In this document: in pieces, positions 1 through 6,681 of the stretch
Layout: every line of letters begins with the position of its first letter
How positions within the stretch are numbered: the first letter of the stretch is position 1
Assembly (NCBI GenBank): GCA_955652715.1
Contig: CATPBS010000045.1
Span: 1-17,626, forward strand
From: an uncultured Candidatus Udaeobacter sp.
GTDB lineage: Bacteria; Verrucomicrobiota; Verrucomicrobiia; Chthoniobacterales; UBA10450
DNA: 17,626 bases
Reading direction: 5' to 3'
The notes under the pieces: model-generated
Seen by the model: the letters and a program-made list of their open reading frames with translations, nothing else
The model's database searches: none
Told to the model about the DNA's origin: nothing
Position numbers and translations under genes: made by a program

Positions 1-1466
1 AAGTGCAGCACTTTGTCTGTTAATTTGGCGCGCGGGCGCAGCACGGCCTTGTTAGCATCGGAAAAATTCACTACGAATTGTCCCTTTAGATAAACGCGTT
101 CGCCTGCGAGTCCGTGCTCAGCGACATCTCGCAGATCGCCCGTCCCGATAAGGCGGCCAAGTGGCATTTTCCCAGGTGCAAATGTTTTCCAACTGCCGCC
201 GCCAGCGTTGGAGGCCAGAGCTACGTTGGAAGTGTCGGCTGGAGCAGGCTGGGCGGGAAGAACGGGCACTGGCGTGGCGGTTGGAAGCGGCGAGGCCTGT
301 GCTATCGGTTGAGCCACAGCTGCGGGAACGTTCGACGCTGGCGCTGGTGTAACAGCAGGAATGTTCGGACCTTTTGGCGGCGTACGCGCGGACGCAACTG
401 TAATCGGTGTCGGACTTGGCACGCTTGGTTTCTGAGCGAGCACTGGCTGCGCGGGCGTCGATACCGGCGGCGGCGACTCCAGTTTTTGCTTCTTCCCTTT
501 CTTCCCTTTTGGTACTGGCGTTGCCTTGGCGAGCTTTTGGTTCTTTGCCAACACAGGCGGCGAAAACGCTACAACAGGCCTGGCTTGTTCGACGCGCACC
601 AATTCATTCTGCGCCGGCGGTGGTGTTGCGCTTGGGCTTAGGCCAGGTATGGGGACCGGACCGCCGCCTTGTGCTGCTGCGATCTTTTGTTGGTACTCCG
701 CGTAGTGTTGCTCAATGTCAGCACGTTCCTGTGATTTAAATAAAGGCCAGCCTGCAGCCAGGTTGAGAGCAAGCGGTGGCTCAAGGCGAAAAGTCCCCAG
801 ACCACGTGTGACCGTATAACTGCCGTAAAGCAACGGGACAGCCGTGACCATGATTCGGCCATCGACCAGTCGTTCCGCGTGCATCACCGCAGAAATGTCG
901 TGCGTGCGTTCCAGTTTAATTTCCAATCCAACCGCGAGCGTCTGCTTCATGAGAGGCAGAGCTTCAGGGTTCGCGGGATACAGATGTTCCATGAGCAGCT
1001 CGCCGTTATCGATGGCATGCGTCAGGGCTACCATGCCGGAGGTAAACACATCTCCCGGGCCGAGTTGCCGCGTAGCGACAATGGTGTACCTGCCTACGAC
1101 GTAAGGCACCAAGCCACGCACCCGCTGATAGTTTCGGATGTAATTGCGCGCCAATTCACCGTTCGTCCTGGCAAGCTCGGCAGCGCCCATCCCGATATAG
1201 CGCTCATAGAGCTGCTGCGGATTCAGAAATTCGCCTGCCGGTGCAGCAGTCAGCTCAAAACGCTTCGGTGGGTCAATCTTGTGCAGCCTTTGTAAGATCC
1301 GGTAACTGTCAGGCCGCTCCGGTTGATCGAAGATATAAAAACTGCCCAGCCACGCTGCCAGCGCGAAGCCGGTCAAAAGCAAAATGACGACCGTCCAGCC
1401 AAAATAATTGGTGCGCCGCCGTGGACGGACGTACGGCTCATCGTATGGATAATTACCATAGTCCAT
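1..1466 (-). CDS. Membrane-anchored Pro/Ala-rich hypothetical protein, C-terminus cut by window edge
   Basis: I do not recognise a named family. The frame is open from an ATG at 1466 to the left edge, giving 488 codons with no stop. Residues 1-20 are polar and Tyr/Arg-rich. A hydrophobic segment at about 23-42 (GWTVVILLLTGFALAAWLGS) predicts a single inner-membrane anchor with the rest outside the cytoplasm. Residues of about 50-265 form a compact mixed domain that includes a QLYERYIGMG stretch. Residues of about 270-430 are a low-complexity Pro/Ala/Thr/Lys linker, and a smaller folded segment follows up to the edge (VYLKGQFVVNFSDANK). The start lies 28 bases after the iron-sulfur carrier gene on the same strand, so the two are probably co-transcribed. 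A role in the cell envelope is inference only. Confidence 0.8.
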   Translation of the reverse strand, partial: MDYGNYPYDEPYVRPRRRTNYFGWTVVILLLTGFALAAWLGSFYIFDQPERPDSYRILQRLHKIDPPKRFELTAAPAGEFLNPQQLYERYIGMGAAELARTNGELARNYIRNYQRVRGLVPYVVGRYTIVATRQLGPGDVFTSGMVALTHAIDNGELLMEHLYPANPEALPLMKQTLAVGLEIKLERTHDISAVMHAERLVDGRIMVTAVPLLYGSYTVTRGLGTFRLEPPLALNLAAGWPLFKSQERADIEQHYAEYQQKIAAAQGGGPVPIPGLSPSATPPPAQNELVRVEQARPVVAFSPPVLAKNQKLAKATPVPKGKKGKKQKLESPPPVSTPAQPVLAQKPSVPSPTPITVASARTPPKGPNIPAVTPAPASNVPAAVAQPIAQASPLPTATPVPVLPAQPAPADTSNVALASNAGGGSWKTFAPGKMPLGRLIGTGDLRDVAEHGLAGERVYLKGQFVVNFSDANKAVLRPRAKLTDKVLH

Positions 1467-1494
1467 CAGTCCAATGTGCGGCGATTTCCCAGTT

Positions 1495-1830
1495 TCAATC
1501 TGATTGCGTCGTTTCAAACGACGAACCGCATCCGCAGGTGCGCGATGCGTTTGGGTTAACGACCCGAAAACCGGCGCCGGTCAAACCATCGCTAAAATCC
1601 AGGGTCGCGTCGTGCAGATACGGAATGCTCTCACCATCGATAAAGAATTGCATCCCGTCGCGCTCCACGACCTCATCGCCCTCTTTTCTTTCATCGAGCG
1701 TCATTTCATAATGCATACCTGAACAGCCGCCTTTCGCGACATGCACCCGAAGGCCTTTTCGCGAAGTTTCCGCCCGGCGTGAAAGCAAACTCTGGAGCTG
1801 TCGAACAGCGTTATCCGTGACGTTAATCAT
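1495..1830 (-). CDS. A-type iron-sulfur cluster carrier/insertion protein (IscA/ErpA/HesB family)
   Basis: Family members hold a [2Fe-2S] or [4Fe-4S] cluster and hand it to apo-enzymes in the cytoplasm. The 111-residue length is typical. The three cluster-ligand cysteines are visible: Cys36 in GGCSGMHYEM, and Cys99 and Cys101 in the C-terminal TCGCGSSF motif. The middle of the protein (residues 60-80, including FIDGESIPYL and LDFSDGL) follows the family pattern. Whether it is IscA, ErpA or SufA cannot be settled here, because no isc or suf genes are adjacent. It is divergent from mutL and followed after 28 bases by a membrane-anchored protein. A good sigma70-type promoter lies so close upstream that the transcript would have almost no leader. 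Confidence 0.93.
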   Translation of the reverse strand: MINVTDNAVRQLQSLLSRRAETSRKGLRVHVAKGGCSGMHYEMTLDERKEGDEVVERDGMQFFIDGESIPYLHDATLDFSDGLTGAGFRVVNPNASRTCGCGSSFETTQSD

Positions 1831-1838
1831 GACCAGGG

Positions 1839-1867
1839 AAAATACGGCTGCGGCGTAGCCAAGTCAA
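1839..1867 (-). promoter_or_regulatory. Candidate sigma70 promoter for the A-type carrier gene
   Basis: Read on the minus strand, TTGACT (1867-1862) and TATTTT (1844-1839) are separated by exactly 17 bases. The -35 box matches TTGACA at five of six positions. The expected transcription start would fall near 1832, only two or three bases before the ATG at 1830, and no Shine-Dalgarno sequence is visible. The mRNA could therefore be leaderless. Confidence 0.5.
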
Positions 1868-1903
1868 AACGGGCGGCGATCGCTGACTTAAGCTCAACGC
1901 GCT

Positions 1904-1954
1904 GTAGAGTCCGCTGTCCTCAGCGGAGTTTTCGCCTCGCTGCCGGCGAGACTC
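1904..1954 (+). repeat. GTAG-led hairpin repeat, TCCT-loop type, with second hairpin
   Basis: GTAG at 1904-1907 precedes a perfect 7-bp hairpin: TCCGCTG 1910-1916, loop TCCT, CAGCGGA 1921-1927. A second hairpin, CTCGC/GCGAG, follows at 1936-1950 with a 5-base loop. The first hairpin recurs with the complementary loop AGGA at 10905-10922 and in variant form at 10947-10973. It sits in the 185-base spacer between the divergent carrier and mutL genes. Confidence 0.65.
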
Positions 1955-1974
1955 CGACAAGTTTGTTGTTTTTC

Positions 1975-2003
1975 TTCGCAATCGGCAATCTGGAACCTAA
2001 TAT
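1975..2003 (+). promoter_or_regulatory. Candidate promoter for mutL
   Basis: TTCGCA (1975-1980) and TAATAT (1998-2003) are 17 bases apart. The -35 box matches consensus at four of six positions. A start near 2010 would leave about six bases before the mutL ATG at 2016, and no ribosome-binding site is visible in that interval. Confidence 0.35.
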
Positions 2004-2015
2004 CTCGAATAGAAA

Positions 2016-3893
2016 ATGGGTCAGATTCGATTGTTACCTGAGACGGTGGCCAACCAGGTGGCGGCTGGCGAAGTAGTGGAGCGCCCCGCGTCAGTTGTGA
2101 AGGAACTGGTCGAAAACAGCATCGACGCTGGAGCTCGCAAAATCGACATCCTGATTCGTCGCGGGGGAATTTCGCTGGTTCGCGTAATCGATGACGGCTG
2201 CGGAATGGACCGCGATGATGCGCTGCTTTCGCTGGAGCGGCATGCGACCAGCAAGATCCGGTCTGCTGCTGATCTTCAAGCTGTCGCAACGCTGGGATTT
2301 CGGGGCGAAGCGCTGCCAAGCATCGCCAGCGTGTCGCGATTTCGCCTGATTACACGCGAGGCTCACGCGATCGCAGGAACCGAAATCATTGTCAACGGCG
2401 GCAAGCTAGACATTGTGCGCGACGGCGGTGAGGCCCCTGGAACGCACGTCGAGGTGCGCTCGCTTTTCTATAACATCCCCGCACGCCGGAAATTTCTTCG
2501 TTCTGAAAACACGGAAAGCCGCAACATCGAACATCAAATTCAGCTACAGGCAATAGGTCATTCTCAGATAGCCTTCTCCTTGCTACGAGATGATCGCATG
2601 TTATTTCAGTTACCGGCTGCGGCAACGCTCACTGATCGAATCCGGGACTTATATGGTGCCGAGTTATTAGATCGCCTGGTTGAAGTAAACGGAACTCCTT
2701 CGCGGCAAATTCGGATTGGAGGGTTTATAGGACAGGCGGGTCTAAGCCGGCAAAGCAGGGCGCAACAGATCGTTTTTGTAAACGGCCGCTCCATCGAAAG
2801 CAGCTTCATTAGTGCCGCTATCCGCGAAGGCTACCATACGGCTCTCATGAAAGGGCAGTATCCAGTTATGTTCCTATTTCTTGAGCTCGATCCAGCGGCC
2901 GTCGATGTAAATGTTCACCCGTCAAAACGCGAAGTGCGGTTTCGCGATCCGACCGGAGTTCGGCAGGCGATCGTTCGCTGTATTCAACAGACATTGGAAG
3001 GTGGCAGGGCCGCATGGCAGGAAAAATTTCGCGCGGCAGCCGTCGCGGCGGCCGACGTTTCCGGGAAAGCGGCTCCTGATCTGAGACTGCGTCCTGAGGT
3101 ATCGAGTTTCGAGGAGCTACATCGCGAGTTACCACATTTTAGTCCAGCAACAAGCCACCGTGTTACAACTGGAGCGACTGTAGCCGGGGTCGGTGACCCC
3201 GGCATCGGATCATCATCCTCGAGTATAGGGCAGGTGCTCCGCCTGCCAGCCCCGCGCGTCGATTCGCCAAGCGATGCGCTTGCCCTACAACGGTCACAAC
3301 GGCTCGCTGGCCAGCAGGAATTCCAGATCATCGGTGTGCTAAGCAAGCTTTATGTTTTAATGGAGAATGCGGACGGCCTTGTGCTGGTCGACCAGCACGC
3401 AGCACACGAGCGTATTCTCTTCGAAGAATTGCGGCGAAGGATGGAAGAGCAGGGGGTCCCAACGCAGAAGCTCCTCCTGCCGCAGACCTTCGATGTGCCG
3501 CCGCGCGACGCGGATTGGATCGAGCGCAACCTATCGATCTTGCAAAGAATGGGAATCGGGATTGAGAGTTTCGGGCCGGGCAGTTTCAAAATCGATAGTG
3601 TTCCGAGTTTCTTGGACGTCTCAGATCCGGCGCAATTCATGCGCAAAGTGATTGATGATCTAAAAGGCGCGGCCAACAGCGCTTCAGCGATGCGTTTGGG
3701 TGAAGAGATGATCGCCAAGAGTGTTTGCCGTCACGCTGTCAAGGCGAATGACCCGTTGCGTTATCCTGAAGTTGAAAAACTTATTCGCGATTTGCTCGAC
3801 TGCGATCTGCCTTACTGCTGCCCCCATGGGCGCCCAACAATGATCCAGATTTCGCTGGCCGAACTGGAGAAAAAATTCGGACGAAAAGTGTGA
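2016..3893 (+). CDS. mutL: DNA mismatch repair protein MutL (endonuclease type)
   Basis: MutL couples MutS mismatch recognition to strand incision. The 625-residue length is typical. The N-terminal GHKL ATPase is complete: ELVENSIDAGA, DDGCGMD, ATSKI and GFRGEALPSIASV all lie within residues 30-100. The C-terminal dimerisation and nuclease domain carries the metal-binding DQHAAHERILFE motif (D459-E470), a VCRHAVKAND motif around C571 and CPHGRP at 602-607. These together mark the MutH-independent, nicking form of MutL. The start is supported by the canonical beginning MGQIRLLPETVANQVAAGEV. The linker, residues of about 389-425, is coded by two short hairpin repeats that keep the frame open. 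No mutS is in the window. Confidence 0.98.
   Translation: MGQIRLLPETVANQVAAGEVVERPASVVKELVENSIDAGARKIDILIRRGGISLVRVIDDGCGMDRDDALLSLERHATSKIRSAADLQAVATLGFRGEALPSIASVSRFRLITREAHAIAGTEIIVNGGKLDIVRDGGEAPGTHVEVRSLFYNIPARRKFLRSENTESRNIEHQIQLQAIGHSQIAFSLLRDDRMLFQLPAAATLTDRIRDLYGAELLDRLVEVNGTPSRQIRIGGFIGQAGLSRQSRAQQIVFVNGRSIESSFISAAIREGYHTALMKGQYPVMFLFLELDPAAVDVNVHPSKREVRFRDPTGVRQAIVRCIQQTLEGGRAAWQEKFRAAAVAAADVSGKAAPDLRLRPEVSSFEELHRELPHFSPATSHRVTTGATVAGVGDPGIGSSSSSIGQVLRLPAPRVDSPSDALALQRSQRLAGQQEFQIIGVLSKLYVLMENADGLVLVDQHAAHERILFEELRRRMEEQGVPTQKLLLPQTFDVPPRDADWIERNLSILQRMGIGIESFGPGSFKIDSVPSFLDVSDPAQFMRKVIDDLKGAANSASAMRLGEEMIAKSVCRHAVKANDPLRYPEVEKLIRDLLDCDLPYCCPHGRPTMIQISLAELEKKFGRKV
3180..3203 (+). 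repeat. GTAG REP-like hairpin inside mutL
   Basis: GTAG is followed by a perfect 9-bp stem: GCCGGGGTC 3183-3191, loop GGT, GACCCCGGC 3195-3203. The element matches the one at 8707-8730 except for one base pair of the stem. It is read through in frame and encodes residues 389-396 of MutL, in the flexible interdomain linker. Confidence 0.75.
3226..3288. repeat. Second composite inverted repeat inside the mutL linker
   Basis: The ends TAGGGCA (3226-3232) and TGCCCTA (3281-3287) are perfect inverted repeats, and the right end reads CTAC, the complement of GTAG. Inside are two smaller hairpins: GGCAGG/CCTGCC (3229-3234 and 3242-3247) and TCGC/GCGA (3264-3267 and 3271-3274). The whole unit is translated in frame as MutL linker residues of about 404-425. 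Confidence 0.55.
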
Positions 3894-3916
3894 TGATGCC
3901 GCCAAGTCGAGTGGGG

Positions 3917-3940
3917 GCCGGCGTCACCGCTGCCGGCTAC
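3917..3940 (-). repeat. GTAG REP-like hairpin downstream of mutL, minus orientation
   Basis: GCCGGCG (3917-3923) pairs with CGC-T-GCCGGC (3928-3937) with one bulged base, and the element ends in CTAC (3937-3940). The 12 bases GCCGGCTACAGC at 3932-3943 are identical to 8771-8782. The preceding CGAGTGGG is also shared with the 8707-8779 repeat pair. It lies 24 bases past the mutL stop and could act as a transcription end signal. Confidence 0.6.
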
Positions 3941-3961
3941 AGCATTAGCTGTTAGCTGCTT

Positions 3962-4047
3962 CTAGTGATTGCTTACAACTGCTTGAGCCTCGGCTGGTCG
4001 GTTTCAATCTGCGCACTCACTCTTTGGGTTTTTGCCTCTTGCACCGA
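3962..4047 (-). pseudogene. Decayed 3' end of an S74/tail-fibre-type gene
   Basis: Read on the minus strand, this stretch encodes QRVSAQ (4026-4009), followed one frame away by AVVSNH and a stop (3982-3962). The intact S74 gene at 8804-9904 ends QRVSDQ...VVISNQ. DNA identity is strong at 3966-3979 against 8808-8821 and at 4016-4027 against 8859-8870. Between these anchors the remnant is one base shorter than the intact gene, so the frame is broken. The same REP-like element lies downstream of both copies. Only the last 25 or so codons can be recognised; nothing upstream of about 4047 matches. Confidence 0.55.
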
Positions 4048-4054
4048 GACTGCA

Positions 4055-4077
4055 CTAAGAACAGCGGACGCTACAGA
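4055..4077 (-). repeat. Degenerate GTAG repeat end (TCCGCTG type)
   Basis: On the minus strand this reads TGTAGCGTCCGCTGTTCTTA, resembling the 5' half of the element at 1904 (GTAG, TCCGCTG, four-base loop). The 3' half no longer pairs properly. It bounds the S74 gene remnant on the side opposite the 3917-3940 hairpin. Confidence 0.35.
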
Positions 4078-4125
4078 ATTGACTCAGAAAGAAGGTCTGC
4101 TTGCCATTTGGGAGGCGGGTTCTAA

Positions 4126-4470
<345 letters not shown>

Positions 4471-4473
<3 letters not shown>

Positions 4474-4487
4474 GCGCGAAGCGCTCA
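4471..4487 (+). terminator. Hairpin overlapping the glnB stop codon
   Basis: TGAGCGC (4471-4477), loop GAA, GCGCTCA (4481-4487) form a perfect 7-bp stem that contains the glnB TGA stop codon. There is no T-run after it, so intrinsic termination is only a possibility. Confidence 0.35.
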
Positions 4488-4508
4488 CGCCGTTAAATGG
4501 TCAAAAGA

Positions 4509-4614
4509 GTTACAAAGTTACAAAAACGCAGCCCATTTGCCATCAAGGACGAATAACTGCATATGCCACTCCGTTGCAACATGTAACCATGTAACCAATT
4601 AACGATTTAACTCT
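4509..4614 (+). repeat. 8-base-period GTTAC/GTAAC/TTAAC array upstream of uppP
   Basis: Two exact tandem copies of GTTACAAA occupy 4509-4524. After a gap, four consecutive octamers fill 4583-4614: GTAACCAT, GTAACCAA, TTAACGAT, TTAACTCT. The array ends 10 bases before the uppP ATG. A parallel array in the same orientation relative to its gene precedes the apeP-like gene (11512-11449). Confidence 0.55.
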
Positions 4615-4624
4615 TCAGCACCTC

Positions 4625-5485
4625 ATGCACGACTACCTGCTATCAATCTTTCTCGGAATCGTCGAAGGACTCACCGAATTTCTTCCTGTCAGCTCCACCG
4701 CGCATTTGCGCATCTCCGAAGCGCTGCTGCATATCGATCTTCGTGATGGGTTCTGGAAGATGTACACGATCCTTATCCAGCTCGGCGCAATTCTGGCGTT
4801 GCCAGTCTATTTTCGGCACCGCATCTTGCAGTTTCTTCGCACCTTTCCAAAGGGCGAACACGGCAACCGCACCATCTTTACTCATCCGTTGAGTCTCACG
4901 TTGATTGCGTTCGTTGTTACCGCAGGTCCAGCCTGGGCCCTAACGAAACAGATTGGGCAAAACCTGGAAAATCTCTGGGTCATGGCACTGGCGCTGCTCA
5001 TTGGCGGCATCATCATGTGGATCGTTGACGCCATTTTCACACGGCCGCGGACCATGCACATGGAGGAAATGACCCTGCCGCAAGCGATCTGGATTGGCGG
5101 TGCGCAGATTCTTTCCGCCGTTTTCCCAGGCACTTCACGCTCAATGTCGACCATCGCTGCCGGGCAAGTTGCAGGCATGTCGCGTCCAGCTGCGCTCGAG
5201 TTTTCTTTTTTTCTTTCGATGCCTACGATGCTGGCGGCCACCGGCTATGATTTTCTGAAGACGGTGCTGCCCCGTCATCACGAGACGAACATCGCGCCGC
5301 TGACGATGAATCCACATGAATGGATCGTACTCGCAATCGGATTTGTAGTTTCATTTTTCGTAGCACTGGCGGTGGTCGCATGGTTTATGAACTGGGTGCG
5401 TGCCCGCGGGTTTGCTCCGTTTGCCATTTACCGGATCGTGCTGGGCATCGGATTATTGATACTGCTCGTGCGCGGGACGATCTAA
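4625..5485 (+). CDS. uppP: Undecaprenyl-diphosphatase (UppP/BacA)
   Basis: This integral inner-membrane phosphatase regenerates undecaprenyl phosphate from the pyrophosphate form, supplying the lipid carrier for peptidoglycan and other envelope polymers. The 286 residues and multiple hydrophobic segments are typical. Family motifs are present: EGLTEFLPVSSTAHL near residue 14 with the catalytic-region glutamates, and PGTSRSMSTIAAG near residue 170 with the conserved arginine. The start is ATG at 4625, after an unusual octamer array and without a clear Shine-Dalgarno sequence. A DUF6941-like gene follows 10 bases after the stop. uppS, which makes the same lipid, lies about 2.5 kb downstream on the same strand. 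Confidence 0.97.
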   Translation: MHDYLLSIFLGIVEGLTEFLPVSSTAHLRISEALLHIDLRDGFWKMYTILIQLGAILALPVYFRHRILQFLRTFPKGEHGNRTIFTHPLSLTLIAFVVTAGPAWALTKQIGQNLENLWVMALALLIGGIIMWIVDAIFTRPRTMHMEEMTLPQAIWIGGAQILSAVFPGTSRSMSTIAAGQVAGMSRPAALEFSFFLSMPTMLAATGYDFLKTVLPRHHETNIAPLTMNPHEWIVLAIGFVVSFFVALAVVAWFMNWVRARGFAPFAIYRIVLGIGLLILLVRGTI

Positions 5486-5495
5486 GCAATTACGG

Positions 5496-5903
5496 ATGGA
5501 AACGGACGTCATGCTTCCCGATCTCCAAAGCGCCGTTCTTTGCGAGGATGTCCGATGCGAAATCAACGGCATGCAAACGCTCGTTGGCGTGCTCAGTGTC
5601 ATCCCGGCTCCCGCGCTGCCGATTAATTACATCCGCCTCTGTATTTGGACGCGCTGGTGCAGCGGCGCAGGCAAATTTCGACAGAAATCGCGGATTGTCG
5701 GCGTAGATGAACAGCAGGTCATCGCGCAGGCGGAGGTTGAGTTTGTCTTAAAGGAGATGGAAGGGCACGCAACGAACGTACATTATTTTGGCGGGGTGCA
5801 GTTTCAGCAATATGGGCTGCATCACGTGGAGATTTATCTGGAAAACGAATTGCGCCTTCGCTTTCCGTTGCCGGTGCTCCAGGTGACGCGCCCAACTGGT
5901 TAG
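5496..5903 (+). CDS. DUF6941-like conserved small protein
   Basis: The sequence pattern (LPDLQSAVLCEDVR near the N-terminus, PAPALPINYIRLCIWTRW in the middle, VHYFGGVQFQQYGLHHVEIY, then LRFPLPV near the end) resembles a family I recall as DUF6941, which has no known function. It has 135 residues, no signal peptide and no membrane segment, and looks like a compact beta-rich cytoplasmic domain. The first ATG is at 5496, 10 bases after uppP. A second in-frame ATG at 5511 is preceded by a GGA-containing stretch and begins directly at the conserved block, so it may be the true start. The spacing suggests co-transcription with uppP. Confidence 0.75.
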   Translation: METDVMLPDLQSAVLCEDVRCEINGMQTLVGVLSVIPAPALPINYIRLCIWTRWCSGAGKFRQKSRIVGVDEQQVIAQAEVEFVLKEMEGHATNVHYFGGVQFQQYGLHHVEIYLENELRLRFPLPVLQVTRPTG

Positions 5904-5966
5904 ACCCGGTGACGTCTTGCCAGTGAGAGCTTGCCAACGTGTCGGATTTGTTTATCAGGGCGTTTT

Positions 5967-6497
5967 ATGCTGAAGGGGTTGTTCAGGGCGCTACTCTGCA
6001 GCCTTGTCCTTGTCGGGCAGATTCATGCGCAGGAGGTAATCGTTGCTCGCGAGATCAAACCAGAGACTCCCAAGCAACCAGCGCCATCTCCTGAGCAGAG
6101 TCCTTCCGAATCACCAGCACCGGAACGACCGAAACCCAAGTCGCGCGGGAAGAAATCCAGTTCCACGGCGCCGACAGCCGAGGAGATGCGAATGGCGGGA
6201 GCGCTTGCTGCGGAGCGCTTGGAAAACCGAAGTCTCCCACAAGCGACTAGAACGGGCGGATCTGATTTGCAGCCTGCGGCAACGGAAACGCCGATTGTTT
6301 CTGGAACGCCCAAGCGGCTCAAAAAGGAGACTCGCACTGGACAAACGAGCGTCCCTCGTCGGTCAAGTTCGCCGACCACAAAGCCGGAGACCATCGGCCC
6401 GATTCGGCCCACGATGATCGAATCTGGAAGACAGGAGCCAAGTGCTACTCCCTCCGCAAAAGCGGAAGCTCGTGGCGAGCGCACGCCCGCGCCCTGA
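5967..6497 (+). CDS. Secreted Pro/Ser/Thr-rich low-complexity protein
   Basis: I do not recognise a family. From the ATG at 5967 the 176-residue product begins with a classical signal peptide, MLKGLFRALLCSLVLVGQIHA, with likely cleavage before QEV. There is no lipobox. The rest is rich in Pro, Ser, Thr, Lys, Arg and Glu with no hydrophobic core (for example SPEQSPSESPAPERPKPKSR), so it is probably disordered in the periplasm or at the surface. An in-frame TTG at 5931 would add 12 residues ahead of the signal peptide and is less likely. The gene stands alone between the DUF6941-like gene and purA, and a strong hairpin follows its stop. Confidence 0.72.
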   Translation: MLKGLFRALLCSLVLVGQIHAQEVIVAREIKPETPKQPAPSPEQSPSESPAPERPKPKSRGKKSSSTAPTAEEMRMAGALAAERLENRSLPQATRTGGSDLQPAATETPIVSGTPKRLKKETRTGQTSVPRRSSSPTTKPETIGPIRPTMIESGRQEPSATPSAKAEARGERTPAP

Positions 6498-6505
6498 TCG
6501 ACGAT

Positions 6506-6538
6506 GTAGCTGCAGGGGAAGCTGACAGCTTCCCCTAC
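6506..6538. repeat. GTAG/CTAC hairpin repeat, possible terminator
   Basis: GTAG at 6506-6509 and CTAC at 6535-6538 enclose a perfect 10-bp stem: AGGGGAAGCT 6514-6523, loop GAC, AGCTTCCCCT 6527-6536. It starts nine bases after the stop of the secreted protein. There is no T-run after it, so it is called a REP-like repeat first and a terminator second. Confidence 0.6.
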
Positions 6539-6681
6539 AACGAGGAGCAGGCACATCAATAAGAACGCGCGTCGGCGCAAAATTTGTTGCGCGGCGACCT
6601 TGCTAACTTATCATTTATAGGCAGTCCCGACTGTGTCCTGCCGGATGCATCGGGAAAATTTTTTGCCCGTTTCTAATTCCA

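Noticed and set aside
114..739. Open frames on the plus strand rich in Arg and Trp
   Set aside because: They lie opposite the Pro/Ala-rich linker of the minus-strand protein and have composition typical of antisense shadows, with no start signal.
3180..3288. CRISPR-like repeats in mutL and intergenic regions
   Set aside because: The hairpins are not arrayed at regular spacing with unique spacers, and no cas genes are present.
5931..5966. TTG start for the secreted protein
   Set aside because: It would place 12 polar residues before a textbook signal peptide. The ATG at 5967 is preferred.
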